From: Neisseriaceae bacterium JH1-16 | GTDB taxonomy: Bacteria; Pseudomonadota; Gammaproteobacteria; Burkholderiales; Chromobacteriaceae | DNA length: 64,000 bases | Assembly (NCBI GenBank): GCA_025989215.1 | Contig: JAPDNP010000001.1 | Span: forward strand, 372,001 to 436,000 | Reading direction: 5' to 3' | Shown: one piece after another, positions 30,751 to 39,638 of the stretch | How the letters are laid out: the number at the start of each line of letters is the position of its first letter | How positions within the stretch are numbered: position 1 is the stretch's first letter | Notes under the pieces: model-generated | Told to the model about the DNA's origin: nothing | Seen by the model: only the letters and a program-made list of their open reading frames with translations | Database searches by the model: none | Made by a program: the position numbers and the translations under genes

Positions 30751-30798
30751 CGCGACGCTCGCGTCGCCCGGCCATGGCCGGACCCTAAAGGACACACT

Positions 30799-32244
30799 AT
30801 GCAAAACGACACGCTCGCCATCGCCCAATCGCAGCTGTTGACGCCGTTCGGCCTCGACGAGCGCGCGGTCGAAGCGACGCTGGCCCGCATCGCCCAGCAC
30901 GGCGTCGACGACGCCGACCTGTACTTCCAGCACACCCGCAACGAAGGCTGGAGCCTCGAAGAGGGCATCGTCAAGTCGGGCAGCTTCAATATCGACCAAG
31001 GTGTCGGCGTGCGCGCCGTTAGCGGTGAGAAAACCGCCTTCGCCTACTCGGATGAGATCAACGCCGATGCGCTGACCCGTGCGGCGGATGCGGTGCGCGC
31101 CATCGGTGCGCAGGGTGGCAGCGGCACTACCGGGATTGGCCGAACCGTCGGTGGGCACGGCCTGTACCGGGCGATCGACCCGATCCACAGCCTGGATGCC
31201 GCCGCCAAGGTGGCGCTATTGGAACGGGTCGAGAAGCTGGCCCGGGCGATGGACCCGCGTGTGATCCAAGTAATGGCGAGCCTCGCCGCCGAATACGACG
31301 TGGTCTATGTGGCGCGCCACGACGGCGTGCGTTCGGCCGACGTGCGGCCGCTGACCCGCCTGTCCGTCTATGTGATCGCCGAGCAGAACGGCCGGCGCGA
31401 GCAAGGTTCGAGCGGTGGCGGCGGCCGGGTCGATTTCGCCTACTTCAACGAAGAGCGGGTCGACGGCTACGTGCGCCAGGCGGTGCAGCAGGCGCTGACC
31501 AATCTGGAATCGCGCCCGGCACCGGCCGGCCAGATGACCGTGGTGCTCGGCCCGGGCTGGCCCGGCGTGCTGCTGCACGAGGCGATCGGTCACGGTCTGG
31601 AGGGCGACTTCAACCGCAAGGGCACCTCGGCGTTCTCGGGCAAGATCGGCCAGCGCGTCGCCGCGCCGGGCGTCACCGTGGTCGACGACGGTACCATCGC
31701 CGACCGCCGCGGCTCGCTGTCGGTCGACGACGAGGGCAACCTGACCCAGCGCACCGTGCTGATCGAGGACGGCATCCTGAAGGGCTATATGCAGGACTCG
31801 ATGAACGCCCGGCTGATGGGCGTGGCGCCGACCGGCAACGGCCGTCGCGAGTCCTACGCGCACATCCCGATGCCGCGCATGACCAACACCTATATGTTGG
31901 CCGGCCAGCACGACCCGCAGGAGATCATCGCCTCGGTGAAGGACGGCCTGTACGCGGTGAACTTCGCCGGCGGCCAGGTGGACATCACCAACGGCAAGTT
32001 CGTGTTCTCGGCCTCGGAAGCGTGGCGCATCGAAGACGGCAAGCTCACTTACCCGGTGAAGGGCGCGACCCTGGTCGGCAACGGTCCGGACGTGCTCAAC
32101 TATGTGTCGATGATCGGCAACGACCTGGCGCTGGATGCCGGTGTCGGCGTGTGCGGCAAGGAAGGGCAGAGCGTTCCGGTCGGCGTCGGTCAGCCGACGC
32201 TGCGTATCGACGGAGGGCTGACGGTGGGTGGCACCGGGGCTTGA
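30799..32244 (+). CDS. tldD: Metalloprotease TldD
   Basis: 481 aa. Large subunit of the TldD/TldE protease that trims unfolded peptides and matures some modified peptides. The zinc site HEAIGH starts at His260 (His260, Glu261, His265), in LLHEAIGHGLEGDFNRKGTS. The C-terminus GGLTVGGTGA is standard. The partner TldE (PmbA) is not in the window. A ribosome-binding AAGGA precedes the ATG and a strong terminator follows. Confidence 0.97.
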   Translation: MQNDTLAIAQSQLLTPFGLDERAVEATLARIAQHGVDDADLYFQHTRNEGWSLEEGIVKSGSFNIDQGVGVRAVSGEKTAFAYSDEINADALTRAADAVRAIGAQGGSGTTGIGRTVGGHGLYRAIDPIHSLDAAAKVALLERVEKLARAMDPRVIQVMASLAAEYDVVYVARHDGVRSADVRPLTRLSVYVIAEQNGRREQGSSGGGGRVDFAYFNEERVDGYVRQAVQQALTNLESRPAPAGQMTVVLGPGWPGVLLHEAIGHGLEGDFNRKGTSAFSGKIGQRVAAPGVTVVDDGTIADRRGSLSVDDEGNLTQRTVLIEDGILKGYMQDSMNARLMGVAPTGNGRRESYAHIPMPRMTNTYMLAGQHDPQEIIASVKDGLYAVNFAGGQVDITNGKFVFSASEAWRIEDGKLTYPVKGATLVGNGPDVLNYVSMIGNDLALDAGVGVCGKEGQSVPVGVGQPTLRIDGGLTVGGTGA

Positions 32245-32261
32245 GCTGTTTGGCGTAATGG

Positions 32262-32291
32262 AAAAAGCCGGGATGCGTTCCCGGCTTTTTT
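32262..32291 (+). terminator. tldD: Terminator after tldD
   Basis: Perfect 11-bp stem AAAAAGCCGGG / CCCGGCTTTTT with a 7-base loop and a T run on both strands, so it can act in both directions. Confidence 0.9.
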
Positions 32292-32317
32292 GCGCCCGTT
32301 CGGCCAACCTTCCGGCT

Positions 32318-32429
32318 CTAGTGTTGCTGCCAAGACCCAGTGCAGTGGTCTTGGCTAGATGCAGTAGACAGGACGAGCTGTACGGTAGGGCAACACAACA
32401 GCGGCAAACGAGCTTTGTAGTGGCTCCTA
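32318..32429. mobile_element. MITE-like element, family 1, diverged copy
   Basis: A 106-base body (32321-32426) between two CTA triplets (32318-32320, 32427-32429) that look like a 3-base target duplication. It aligns throughout with the better copy at 49260-49371: the left 37 bases match at about 26 positions, and the right end reads GTGGCTC as against AGCGGCTC. No coding capacity. The right CTA is also the stop codon (TAG) of the dicarboxylate transporter gene on the minus strand, so the element sits exactly at that gene's 3' end. Confidence 0.65.
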
Positions 32430-33740
32430 GCCCAAAGCCACCAGGCCGAAGCCGATCGCGATCGCCGATCCGGTGGCTACTAGCCCCGGCAGCATGAAGC
32501 TGTGGTTGAGCAGCCAACGGCCGATGCGGGTGGTGCCGGTGGTGTCGAAGCCGATGCCGGCGACGATGGTCGGGTAGTTGGGGATGAAGAAATAGCCGTT
32601 CACCGCCGGGAAGATCGCGATCAGCACCGCCGGCGGGATGCCAAGGCCGATGCCCAGCGGCACCAGCGCCCGTACCGTGGCCGCCTGGCTGTACAGCAGG
32701 ATCGACATCACGAACAGCGCGCCGGCGAACAGCCACGGCGCCTGGCTGACCAGGTCCTGGATATTGTGCTGGAACACCGCCATATTGGCGTGGATGAAGG
32801 TGTCGCCCATCCAGGCGATGCCGAAGATGCCGATCACCGCGGCGGCGCCGGCCTGGAACACCGAGTTCTTCACTACCGTCTCCACCCGCACCCGACCGAT
32901 CAGCAGGATCAGCGCCGCCACCGACAACATGATCATCTCGATCGCCTGCGGCATCGCCAGTGTCACCGTCTTGCCGGTGGCGTTCACCCAACTGGGGCGC
33001 AGCGCCGGCAGCGAGCCGAGCAGCACCACCGAGGCGGCGCCAGCGAGGAATAGCAGCACTGCCAGCTTGGCGCTGGTCGGGATGGCTGCCGCCTCACGAC
33101 GCACCACCGGGGCGATTTCGCCGGCGGCCAGGCGAGCGCGGTAGATCGGGTCCTGATCCAGCTCCACCCCCATGCGACTCGCCACCAGCGCGCCGATCAT
33201 GCAGCCGAGGAAGGTGGCCGGAATCGCCACTTTCAGGATATCGATCAGCTCGACATGCTGGCCGGACAACAGTGCCAGCAGCGCCACGGTGGCCGCCGAG
33301 ATCGGGCTTGCGGTGATTGCCTGTTGCGAGGCGATCACTGCGATCGACATCGGCCGCTCCGGCCGCACGCCCGATTCGCGCGCTACCTCGGCGATCACCG
33401 GCATCACCGAATAGGCGACATGTCCGGTGCCGGCGAACAGGGTAAACAGATAGGTGACGATAGGCGCGACGAAGGTAATGCGCCCCGGATGGCGGCGCAG
33501 CGCCTTTTCGGCCAACTGCACTAGGTAGTCCATGCCACCGGCCGCCTGCAGGCAGGCCGCGGCGGTGATCACCGCTACGATCATCAGCAGCACGTCGACC
33601 GGCGGGGCGGTGGGCTGCAGGCCGAACACGAAAGTCAGCACCGCAAGACCCAGCCCGCCCATCACCCCGAGCCCGATGCCACCGAGGCGCGCACCGGTGA
33701 GGATGGCGGCCAGCACCACCAGCAATTCCAGCCAGGACAT
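32427..33740 (-). CDS. Anaerobic C4-dicarboxylate transporter, Dcu family
   Basis: 437 aa, around 10-12 membrane helices. Dcu proteins exchange fumarate, malate, aspartate and succinate across the inner membrane, mainly in anaerobic growth. Family features include LEGVVLAAI-like start (MSWLELLVVLAAILTGARLG), FAGTGHVAYSVMPVIAEVA, ASQQAITASPISAATVALL and the C-terminal FIPNYPTIVAGIGFDTTGTT. ATG 33740 has GGAG upstream. DcuA and DcuB cannot be separated by eye. An FNR-like site and promoter lie upstream. Confidence 0.92.
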   Translation of the reverse strand: MSWLELLVVLAAILTGARLGGIGLGVMGGLGLAVLTFVFGLQPTAPPVDVLLMIVAVITAAACLQAAGGMDYLVQLAEKALRRHPGRITFVAPIVTYLFTLFAGTGHVAYSVMPVIAEVARESGVRPERPMSIAVIASQQAITASPISAATVALLALLSGQHVELIDILKVAIPATFLGCMIGALVASRMGVELDQDPIYRARLAAGEIAPVVRREAAAIPTSAKLAVLLFLAGAASVVLLGSLPALRPSWVNATGKTVTLAMPQAIEMIMLSVAALILLIGRVRVETVVKNSVFQAGAAAVIGIFGIAWMGDTFIHANMAVFQHNIQDLVSQAPWLFAGALFVMSILLYSQAATVRALVPLGIGLGIPPAVLIAIFPAVNGYFFIPNYPTIVAGIGFDTTGTTRIGRWLLNHSFMLPGLVATGSAIAIGFGLVALG

Positions 33741-33768
33741 GATCTTGCTCCGCAATAAATATAAGAAA

Positions 33769-33810
33769 ATGATAATTTATTGGGGGAGCGATGTCCTTGA
33801 GGCAGATCAA
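33769..33810 (-). promoter_or_regulatory. FNR-like site and promoter for the Dcu transporter
   Basis: TTGAGGCAGATCAA at 33797-33810 matches the FNR/ANR consensus TTGAT-N4-ATCAA at 9 of 10 defined positions. On the minus strand a TATCAT -10 (33774-33769) lies so that the FNR centre falls at about -41.5 from the expected start, the position for class II FNR activation. Dcu transporters are classic FNR targets. Confidence 0.65.
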
Positions 33811-33948
33811 GCTCGGCACGGCGGAGGCGAACAGCTCAGCATCAAAATATTGTTTAGTTAATAAAAAAGCGTTTTTCATTCCTTTTTGCGATTAAGCGGC
33901 GTGGGTATAGTCAAGGGCAATTCAACACCGCCCTGCAAGGAACCGACC

Positions 33949-34959
33949 ATGCTGACCACCCGCCGCCACCTGATTGCCATCGCCATTGCCAGCGCCACCG
34001 GCTGGGTTGCCCCCAGCCTTGCCCATGCCGCCGACAGCCCGATCGTGATCGGCTACCAGACCGGGGTCGACCCATCGAAAGTCGCCCAGGCCGACGGCCT
34101 GTACGAGAAAGCCATCGGCAAGCCGCTGCAGTGGAAGAAATTCGAGAGCGGCGCCGAAGTGATCGCCGCGCTGGCTTCAGGCAGCGTACAGATCGCCGAC
34201 CTTGGCTCCAGCCCCTTGGCTGCCGCCACCACCCGCCAGTTGCCGATCAAGACCTTCCTAATCGTCGCCGAGATCGGCAGCTCCGAGGCGCTGGTGGCGC
34301 GTAACGGCAGCGGCATCAAGACCCCGCAGGATCTGGTCGGCAAGAAGGTGGCCGTGCCGTTCGTGTCCACCACCCATTACAGCCTGTTGGCCGCGCTGAA
34401 GCACTGGAAGATCGACCCGGCCAAGGTCAACATCGTCAACCTGCGCCCGAGCGAGATCACCGCCGCCTGGCAGCGCGGCGACATCGACGCCGCCTACGTG
34501 TGGGACCCGGCGCTGAGCAAGGCCAAGGAAAGCGGCAAGACCCTGGTGACCTCGACCGAGGTGGGCAAGTGGGGCGCGCCGACCTTCGAGGCCTGGGTGG
34601 TGAACAAGGACTTCGCCGCGAAGAACCCGGACGCGGTGGCCAAGTTTGCCCAAGTGACGCTGCAGTCGTTCGCCGACTACCGCAAGAACCCGTCGGCCTG
34701 GAACACCCAGTCGTCGCAGGTGGCCAAGATCGCCCGCCTGACCGGTGCCGATCCGAAGGAGATCCCGGGCTTGCTCGCCGGCAGCCGCTTCCCAGTGGGC
34801 CAGGAACAGCTGTCCAGCAGCCTGCTTGGCGGCGGCACCGCCCGCGCGCTGCAGAACACCGCCGAGTTTCTGAAGGAGCAGAAAAAGGTCGACAGCGTTC
34901 TGCCGAGCTACAACGGCTACGTCGAGGCGAGCTTCGTGCGCCAGGCTACGACCAAGTAA
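33949..34959 (+). CDS. tauA: Taurine ABC transporter, periplasmic binding protein
   Basis: 336 aa. Signal peptide at residues 1-27 (ends LAHA-ADSP). Captures taurine for TauBC. Family markers: VIGYQTGVDPSKVAQADGLY, WKKFESGAEVIAALASGSVQ, DLGSSPLAAATTR and AYVWDPALSKAKESGKTL. ATG 33949 follows CAAGGA. First gene of tauABCD; divergent from the Dcu gene with a 208-base spacer. A TATAGT at 33906 may be its -10, with a weak -35. Confidence 0.95.
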   Translation: MLTTRRHLIAIAIASATGWVAPSLAHAADSPIVIGYQTGVDPSKVAQADGLYEKAIGKPLQWKKFESGAEVIAALASGSVQIADLGSSPLAAATTRQLPIKTFLIVAEIGSSEALVARNGSGIKTPQDLVGKKVAVPFVSTTHYSLLAALKHWKIDPAKVNIVNLRPSEITAAWQRGDIDAAYVWDPALSKAKESGKTLVTSTEVGKWGAPTFEAWVVNKDFAAKNPDAVAKFAQVTLQSFADYRKNPSAWNTQSSQVAKIARLTGADPKEIPGLLAGSRFPVGQEQLSSSLLGGGTARALQNTAEFLKEQKKVDSVLPSYNGYVEASFVRQATTK

Positions 34960-34971
34960 GGGGAGGCGATC

Positions 34972-35769
34972 ATGGCCCGTTTGAGTGTCGATAACGTCTC
35001 GGTGCATTACCCGACCCCGCGCGGCCTAGTGCATGCGCTGGACAAGGTATCGCTGGAAATCGCCAGCGGTGACATCGTCGTGGCGCTGGGCGCGTCCGGT
35101 TGCGGCAAGTCGACCCTGCTCGGGCTGATGGCTGGCTTCCAGCGCCCCGATGCCGGTCGCGTGACCTTGGGCGGCGCGACCATCACCGGGCCGGGAGCCG
35201 ATCGCGGTGTGGTGTTCCAGGACGACGCGCTGATGCCGTGGTTGTCCGCCGCCGAGAACGTCGCCTTCGGCCTGACCTTGCAGAAGGTTGGCCGAAGCGA
35301 GCGGCGCGAGCGCGCCGAGGCGCTGATGTGCCGGGTGGGCCTGGCCGGCTTCGAGGACCATCGCATCGGCGAGCTGTCCGGCGGTATGCGCCAGCGCCTG
35401 GGCTTGGCACGTGCGCTGGCCAACCGCCCGGACTTCCTCTTGATGGACGAGCCGCTCGGCGCGCTCGACGCGCTGACCCGCGAGCGCATCCAGAGCCTGA
35501 TCCTCGACATCTGGCGCGATACCGGCACCGGCATCTTCCTGATCACCCACAGCATCGAGGAGGCGCTGTTTCTCGCCACCGAATTGGTGATCCTGTCGCC
35601 GCGACCGGGGCGGATTGTGCGGCGGCTGCAGCCGGGTTTCGCCCGACGCTACGCGGCCGGCGAGAGCGCCCGCTCGATCAAGGCCGATCCGGAGTTCATC
35701 CGCGCCCGCGAGGACATCCTGAACGCGCACTTCGCGCACGACGAGGAGATCGAACATGCCGCCCATTGA
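34972..35769 (+). CDS. tauB: Taurine ABC transporter, ATPase
   Basis: 265 aa. Walker [10 protein letters not shown] at residues 40-48, signature [15 protein letters not shown] and Walker [12 protein letters not shown]. Energises taurine uptake with TauA and TauC. Starts 12 bases after tauA; its end overlaps tauC by 14 bases. A copy of the 10-mer repeat (35287) reads V-G-R-S here. Confidence 0.95.
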   Translation: MARLSVDNVSVHYPTPRGLVHALDKVSLEIASGDIVVALGASGCGKSTLLGLMAGFQRPDAGRVTLGGATITGPGADRGVVFQDDALMPWLSAAENVAFGLTLQKVGRSERRERAEALMCRVGLAGFEDHRIGELSGGMRQRLGLARALANRPDFLLMDEPLGALDALTRERIQSLILDIWRDTGTGIFLITHSIEEALFLATELVILSPRPGRIVRRLQPGFARRYAAGESARSIKADPEFIRAREDILNAHFAHDEEIEHAAH

Positions 35770-36598
35770 GTTGAGCGTCGCCGAAGAGGTGGCGCTGCAG
35801 TCCGGCCGCCCCGAGCCGGTGCGCTATCGCGCGCCGTCCGCCTGGCGGGCGCGCCAGCCGATGCTGGTGACGGTGCTGGGCCTGCTGGCGTTGTGGGAGC
35901 TGGTCAGCGGCTTCGGCGTAGTGTCGTCGCTGTTTCTGCCCGCGCCGCAGCAGGTGCTGACCAAGCTGGTCGAGATCGCCACTACCGGCTTCATGGACGC
36001 CACACTGTGGCAGCACACCGCAGCCAGCCTGCAGCGGGTCGGCATCGCGGTAGTGGCGGCGCTGGCGACCGCGGTGCCGCTCGGCGTGCTGATCGGGCTG
36101 AACCGCACCGCCAGCGCCGCAGTTGACCCACTGATCGAGTTCTACCGTCCGGTGCCGCCCTTGGCCTATCTGCCGCTGATCGTGATCTGGTTCGGCATCG
36201 GCGAGGTGTCGAAGGTGCTGCTGATCTATCTAGCGATCTTCGCGCCCTTGGTGCTCGCCACCGGCAGTGGGGTGCGTCGCGTCGACAAGACCCGAGTGCT
36301 TGCGGCGCGCAGTCTGGGGGCCAGCCGCTGGCAACTGGTGCGTCACGTGGTCCTGCCGAGCACCTTGCCGGACATCCTGACTGGCCTGCGCATCGCGCTG
36401 GGGGTGGGCTGGTCGACGCTGGTCGCTGCCGAGCTGATCGCGGCGCAGCGTGGCCTGGGCTTCATGGTGCAGTCGGCCTCGCAGTTCCTGGTCACCGACG
36501 TGGTGATCGCCGGCATCCTGGTGATCGCGGCCATCGCGCTGCTGCTGGAGCTGTCGATCCGTTATCTGGAGCGACGCTACGCCGGCTGGGCGCACTGA
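35756..36598 (+). CDS. tauC: Taurine ABC transporter, permease
   Basis: 280 aa, about six membrane helices, with the EAA-type loop ([20 protein letters not shown]) that docks the ATPase. [20 protein letters not shown] is typical of the SsuC/TauC family. The neighbouring tauD favours taurine over other sulfonates. Confidence 0.95.
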   Translation: MPPIELSVAEEVALQSGRPEPVRYRAPSAWRARQPMLVTVLGLLALWELVSGFGVVSSLFLPAPQQVLTKLVEIATTGFMDATLWQHTAASLQRVGIAVVAALATAVPLGVLIGLNRTASAAVDPLIEFYRPVPPLAYLPLIVIWFGIGEVSKVLLIYLAIFAPLVLATGSGVRRVDKTRVLAARSLGASRWQLVRHVVLPSTLPDILTGLRIALGVGWSTLVAAELIAAQRGLGFMVQSASQFLVTDVVIAGILVIAAIALLLELSIRYLERRYAGWAH

Positions 36599-36650
36599 TT
36601 GTTCGGACGGCCGCGAACGGCGGCCGCCGTGTCTGAAAGAAGGAATTACC

Positions 36651-37484
36651 GTGTCGCAATTGCATTTCCAACCGTTGAGCCCGGCGCTCGGCGCCCTGGT
36701 GCAGGGTATCGACCTGACTGCCAAGCTGGACAACGCCGTGTTCGGCCAACTGCAGCAGGCGCTGCTCGATTATCAGATACTGTTCTTCGAGAACCAGCCG
36801 CTCACGCCGCGCCAGCAGCGCGATTTCGCCGCCCGCTTCGGCGATCTGCACGTACACCCGGTCTACCCGAACGTGCCGGAGCAGCCGGAAATCATGGTGC
36901 TCGACACCCATGCCGACAATCTGCCGGACAACGACAACTGGCACACCGACGTCACCTTCATCGACACCCCGCCGCTGGGCGCGGTGCTGTCGGCGCGCGA
37001 GCTGCCGCCGGTGGGCGGCGACACGCTTTGGAGCAGCAGCGCGGCCGCCTACGATGCGCTGTCGCCGGCGTTCAAGACCTTGCTGGACGGGCTGACCGCC
37101 GAGCACGAGTTCACCAAGTCCTTCCAGGAGTGGCGCTTCAAGAACACCGACCAGTACGACCGCTGGAAGAGGGCGCGCGACGACCATCAGACCGTGGTGC
37201 ACCCGGTGGTGCGCACCCATCCGGTCAGCGGACGCAAGGGCCTGTTCGTCAACGAGGGCTTCACTTCGCGGATCCGCGAACTGTCGCAGAAGGAGAGCGA
37301 CGCGCTGCTCGCCTTCCTGTTCGCCCATGCGGCGCGGCCGGAGTTCACTGTGCGCTGGCGCTGGAAGCAGTACGACCTGGCGTTCTGGGACAACCGCATC
37401 ACCCAGCACTACGCGGTGGCGGACTACCTGCCGGCGCGGCGCATCATGCATCGCGCGACCATCCTCGGCGACAAGCCGTTCTGA
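36651..37484 (+). CDS. tauD: Taurine dioxygenase
   Basis: 277 aa. Fe(II)/2-oxoglutarate enzyme releasing sulfite from taurine, giving aminoacetaldehyde and succinate. Iron ligands His98 and Asp100 (WHTDVTF) and His253 (TQHYA); the 2-oxoglutarate arginine is in the RRIMHRATI tail. GTG start with AAGGAA upstream. It ends ...GDKPF, a few residues before the usual YRA- tail of TauD, because the last base of its TGA is the first base of a MITE-like element. Confidence 0.95.
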   Translation: MSQLHFQPLSPALGALVQGIDLTAKLDNAVFGQLQQALLDYQILFFENQPLTPRQQRDFAARFGDLHVHPVYPNVPEQPEIMVLDTHADNLPDNDNWHTDVTFIDTPPLGAVLSARELPPVGGDTLWSSSAAAYDALSPAFKTLLDGLTAEHEFTKSFQEWRFKNTDQYDRWKRARDDHQTVVHPVVRTHPVSGRKGLFVNEGFTSRIRELSQKESDALLAFLFAHAARPEFTVRWRWKQYDLAFWDNRITQHYAVADYLPARRIMHRATILGDKPF

Positions 37485-37626
37485 GAGCCTGCCTACGATC
37501 TGCTGCACTCGGGTGATCCTGCGTTGAAATGGCGCTCAAAGTGCTCATGGACTCCATGTCCATTCCGCTTTTTCACGCCATTTCGCCTTGGCTGACCCTT
37601 CGTTCGCGAGATCGTAAACAGGTTCT
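37484..37626. mobile_element. MITE-like element, family 2, copy A
   Basis: 143 bases with 18-bp terminal inverted repeats matching at 15 of 18: left AGAGCCTGCCTACGATCT (37484-37501), right the complement of AGAACCTGTTTACGATCT (37609-37626). A related 144-base copy is at 50028-50171. No coding capacity and no clear target duplication. It abuts tauD and seems to have cut its last codons. The remaining 146 bases to the next gene hold nothing else I can name. Confidence 0.7.
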
Positions 37627-37772
37627 GGCGCACTAGCTCACCTCGCGCCCTGCTGGCTACCCGGCCCGCAGGGCGTCGTCGCGTTTGTCGCTTGGCCGGC
37701 CGCGACCTGCTCAATTTCTATACTGGCTAATGGGGCGGCGCCCGCCGCCCGAGCCGCAGCCGGAGGCCGGCC

Positions 37773-38192
37773 TTGAGCGCTGTCCTGCATCTTCCCCTCG
37801 ACATCCTCGACGCCTTGCGTGTAACGGCACGGCAGGGCTACCCGCACGAGGCGTGCGGCCTGTTGATCGGCCGGCGTTGCGGCTCGGTGCATCGCGTCAC
37901 GGCGATGCGCGAGGCGCGCAATCTGAACCGGGAGCGCGCGCACGACCGCTACGAGCTGGACCCGGCCGACTATATGGCAGCCGAGATGGAGGCCCGCGAG
38001 GCGGGGCAGGAGATCGTCGGCATCTGGCATACCCACCCCGACCATCCGGCTCGTCCCAGCGAGACCGACCGGGCGGCCGCCTGGCCCAACTGGTCCTACC
38101 TGATCCTGTCCGTCGATTCGGCCAAGGTATCGGCTGTGACCTCATGGCGGCTGGACGGGGAGGTGTTCGTGGAAGAGGAGATCGCATCATGA
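37773..38192 (+). CDS. JAMM/MPN+ metalloprotease (Mec-like)
   Basis: 139 aa. Zinc isopeptidase of the JAB1/MPN/Mov34 class with all key residues: Glu26 in HEACGLLIG and His86, His88, Ser96, Asp99 in HTHPDHPARPSETD. Related enzymes cleave C-terminal adducts from ubiquitin-like sulfur carriers (Mec+ on CysO-cysteine, QbsD on QbsE). TTG start, supported by GGAGG six bases upstream (37762-37766). The next gene, its likely substrate, overlaps by 4 bases. Confidence 0.88.
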   Translation: MSAVLHLPLDILDALRVTARQGYPHEACGLLIGRRCGSVHRVTAMREARNLNRERAHDRYELDPADYMAAEMEAREAGQEIVGIWHTHPDHPARPSETDRAAAWPNWSYLILSVDSAKVSAVTSWRLDGEVFVEEEIAS

Positions 38193-38488
38193 GCGGGACG
38201 GTGGTGATCCGCATTCCGACCCCATTGCGCAGCTACACCAACGGCGCCGACGAGGTGGCATTGGAGGCCGACACGGTGGGGCAGGCGCTGACGACACTGG
38301 CGCTGCTGCACGAGGGCCTCGGCGAACGCATCCTTGACGCCGACGGCAAGCCGCGCCAGTTCGTAAACATCTTCGTCGGCAAGGCCGACTTGCGCACCCT
38401 GCAGGGCCTGGGCACCTCGCTCGCGCCCGGGGACGTGATCTCGATCGTGCCGGCTGTCGCGGGAGGTCGCCATGAAGGCGAAGGATAG
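38189..38488 (+). CDS. MoaD/ThiS-type sulfur carrier protein (CysO-like)
   Basis: 99 aa beta-grasp protein. The C-terminal region GDVISIVPAVAGG closely resembles CysO, whose Gly-Gly end is adenylylated and thiocarboxylated. Here RHEGEG follows the Gly-Gly, so it must be trimmed before activation, presumably by the adjacent JAMM protease, as QbsD does for QbsE. The ATG overlaps the protease stop (ATGA), and the extension is encoded in the 17 bases that overlap the next gene. Confidence 0.88.
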   Translation: MSGTVVIRIPTPLRSYTNGADEVALEADTVGQALTTLALLHEGLGERILDADGKPRQFVNIFVGKADLRTLQGLGTSLAPGDVISIVPAVAGGRHEGEG

Positions 38489-39638
38489 GGAGCTCGCGGC
38501 ACTGCGCGCCCGCATCGCCGAGATCAGCCCAAGCGAGGCGCAGCGGTTGCAGCAGCAGGGTGCGGCGCTGATCGACGTGCGCGAGGCGGATGAGATCGCC
38601 CAAGGCAGCCCGCCCGGTGCGCTGCGGCTGGGGCGCGGCTTTCTGGAGCTACGCGTCGAGGAGGCGGTGCCCGATTTCGACCAGCCGGTGGTGCTGATGT
38701 GCAACGGTGGCACCCGTTCGCTGTTCGCCGCCGACAGCCTGGCGCGGATGGGCTACAGCACCTTGTTCTCGATGGTCGGCGGCTTCTCGCGCTGGAAGGC
38801 AGAGGGTCTGCCGTTCGAGCAGCCGTCGCAGCTGGACAGCCTGGCGCGGCAGCGCTACGCGCGCCACCTGACCATCCCGGAAGTGGGCGAGGAGGGGCAG
38901 GCGAAGCTGATGGCGTCCAAGGTGCTGCTGATCGGCGCCGGGGGGCTGGGCTGTCCGGCGGCGTTCTATCTCGCCGCGGCCGGGGTCGGTACGCTCGGCT
39001 TCGTCGATGACGACGTGGTCGACCGCAGCAATCTGCAGCGGCAGATCCTGCACAGCGAAGCCAAGCTCGGCATGGCCAAGGTGCGCTCGGCCCGGCAGAC
39101 CGTCGAGGCGCTGAATCCGACCGTGAAGGTCGATACGTACGAGACCCGGCTGTCCAGTGCGAACGTGGAGGAGATCTTCGCCGGCTACGATGTGGTGGTG
39201 GACGGCTCGGACAACTTCCCGACCCGTTATCTCGTCAACGACGCCTGCGTGAAACTGGGCATCCCGAACGTGCACGGCTCAGTGTACCGCTTCGAGGGTC
39301 AGGCGAGCGTGTTCTGGCCCGGCTACGCCAAGCGGCGCGGCCCGTGCTACCGCTGCCTGTATCCGGAGCCGCCACCGGCCGAGTTCGCGCCGTCCTGCAT
39401 GGAAGCGGGGGTGCTCGGCGTGCTGCCGGGGGTGATCGGCCTGCTGGAGGCGGTGGAGACGATCAAGCTGCTGCTGGGCGTCGGCGACCCGCTGGTTGGG
39501 CGCCTGCTGTGCTACGACGCGCTGAAGGCCGAATTCCGCGAGCTGGAGCTGCAGCCTAACCCCGACTGCCCCTATTGCGCCGAAGGGCGCGCCTTCCCTG
39601 GCTACATCGACTATGAGCAGTTCTGTCACGGCGCTTGA
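38472..39638 (+). CDS. Rhodanese-MoeB/ThiF fusion, sulfur-carrier adenylyl/sulfurtransferase
   Basis: 388 aa. An N-terminal rhodanese domain (residues about 15-125, active Cys77 in CNGGTRS) is fused to an E1-like MoeB domain with ATP loop GAGGLGCP near residue 155, DDDVVDRSNLQRQ and zinc cysteines CYRC and CPYC. This would adenylylate the carrier Gly-Gly and load sulfur as a thiocarboxylate. In many MoeBR proteins the rhodanese is C-terminal, so the order is reversed here. GGAGG precedes the ATG inside the carrier gene. Confidence 0.9.
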   Translation: MKAKDRELAALRARIAEISPSEAQRLQQQGAALIDVREADEIAQGSPPGALRLGRGFLELRVEEAVPDFDQPVVLMCNGGTRSLFAADSLARMGYSTLFSMVGGFSRWKAEGLPFEQPSQLDSLARQRYARHLTIPEVGEEGQAKLMASKVLLIGAGGLGCPAAFYLAAAGVGTLGFVDDDVVDRSNLQRQILHSEAKLGMAKVRSARQTVEALNPTVKVDTYETRLSSANVEEIFAGYDVVVDGSDNFPTRYLVNDACVKLGIPNVHGSVYRFEGQASVFWPGYAKRRGPCYRCLYPEPPPAEFAPSCMEAGVLGVLPGVIGLLEAVETIKLLLGVGDPLVGRLLCYDALKAEFRELELQPNPDCPYCAEGRAFPGYIDYEQFCHGA

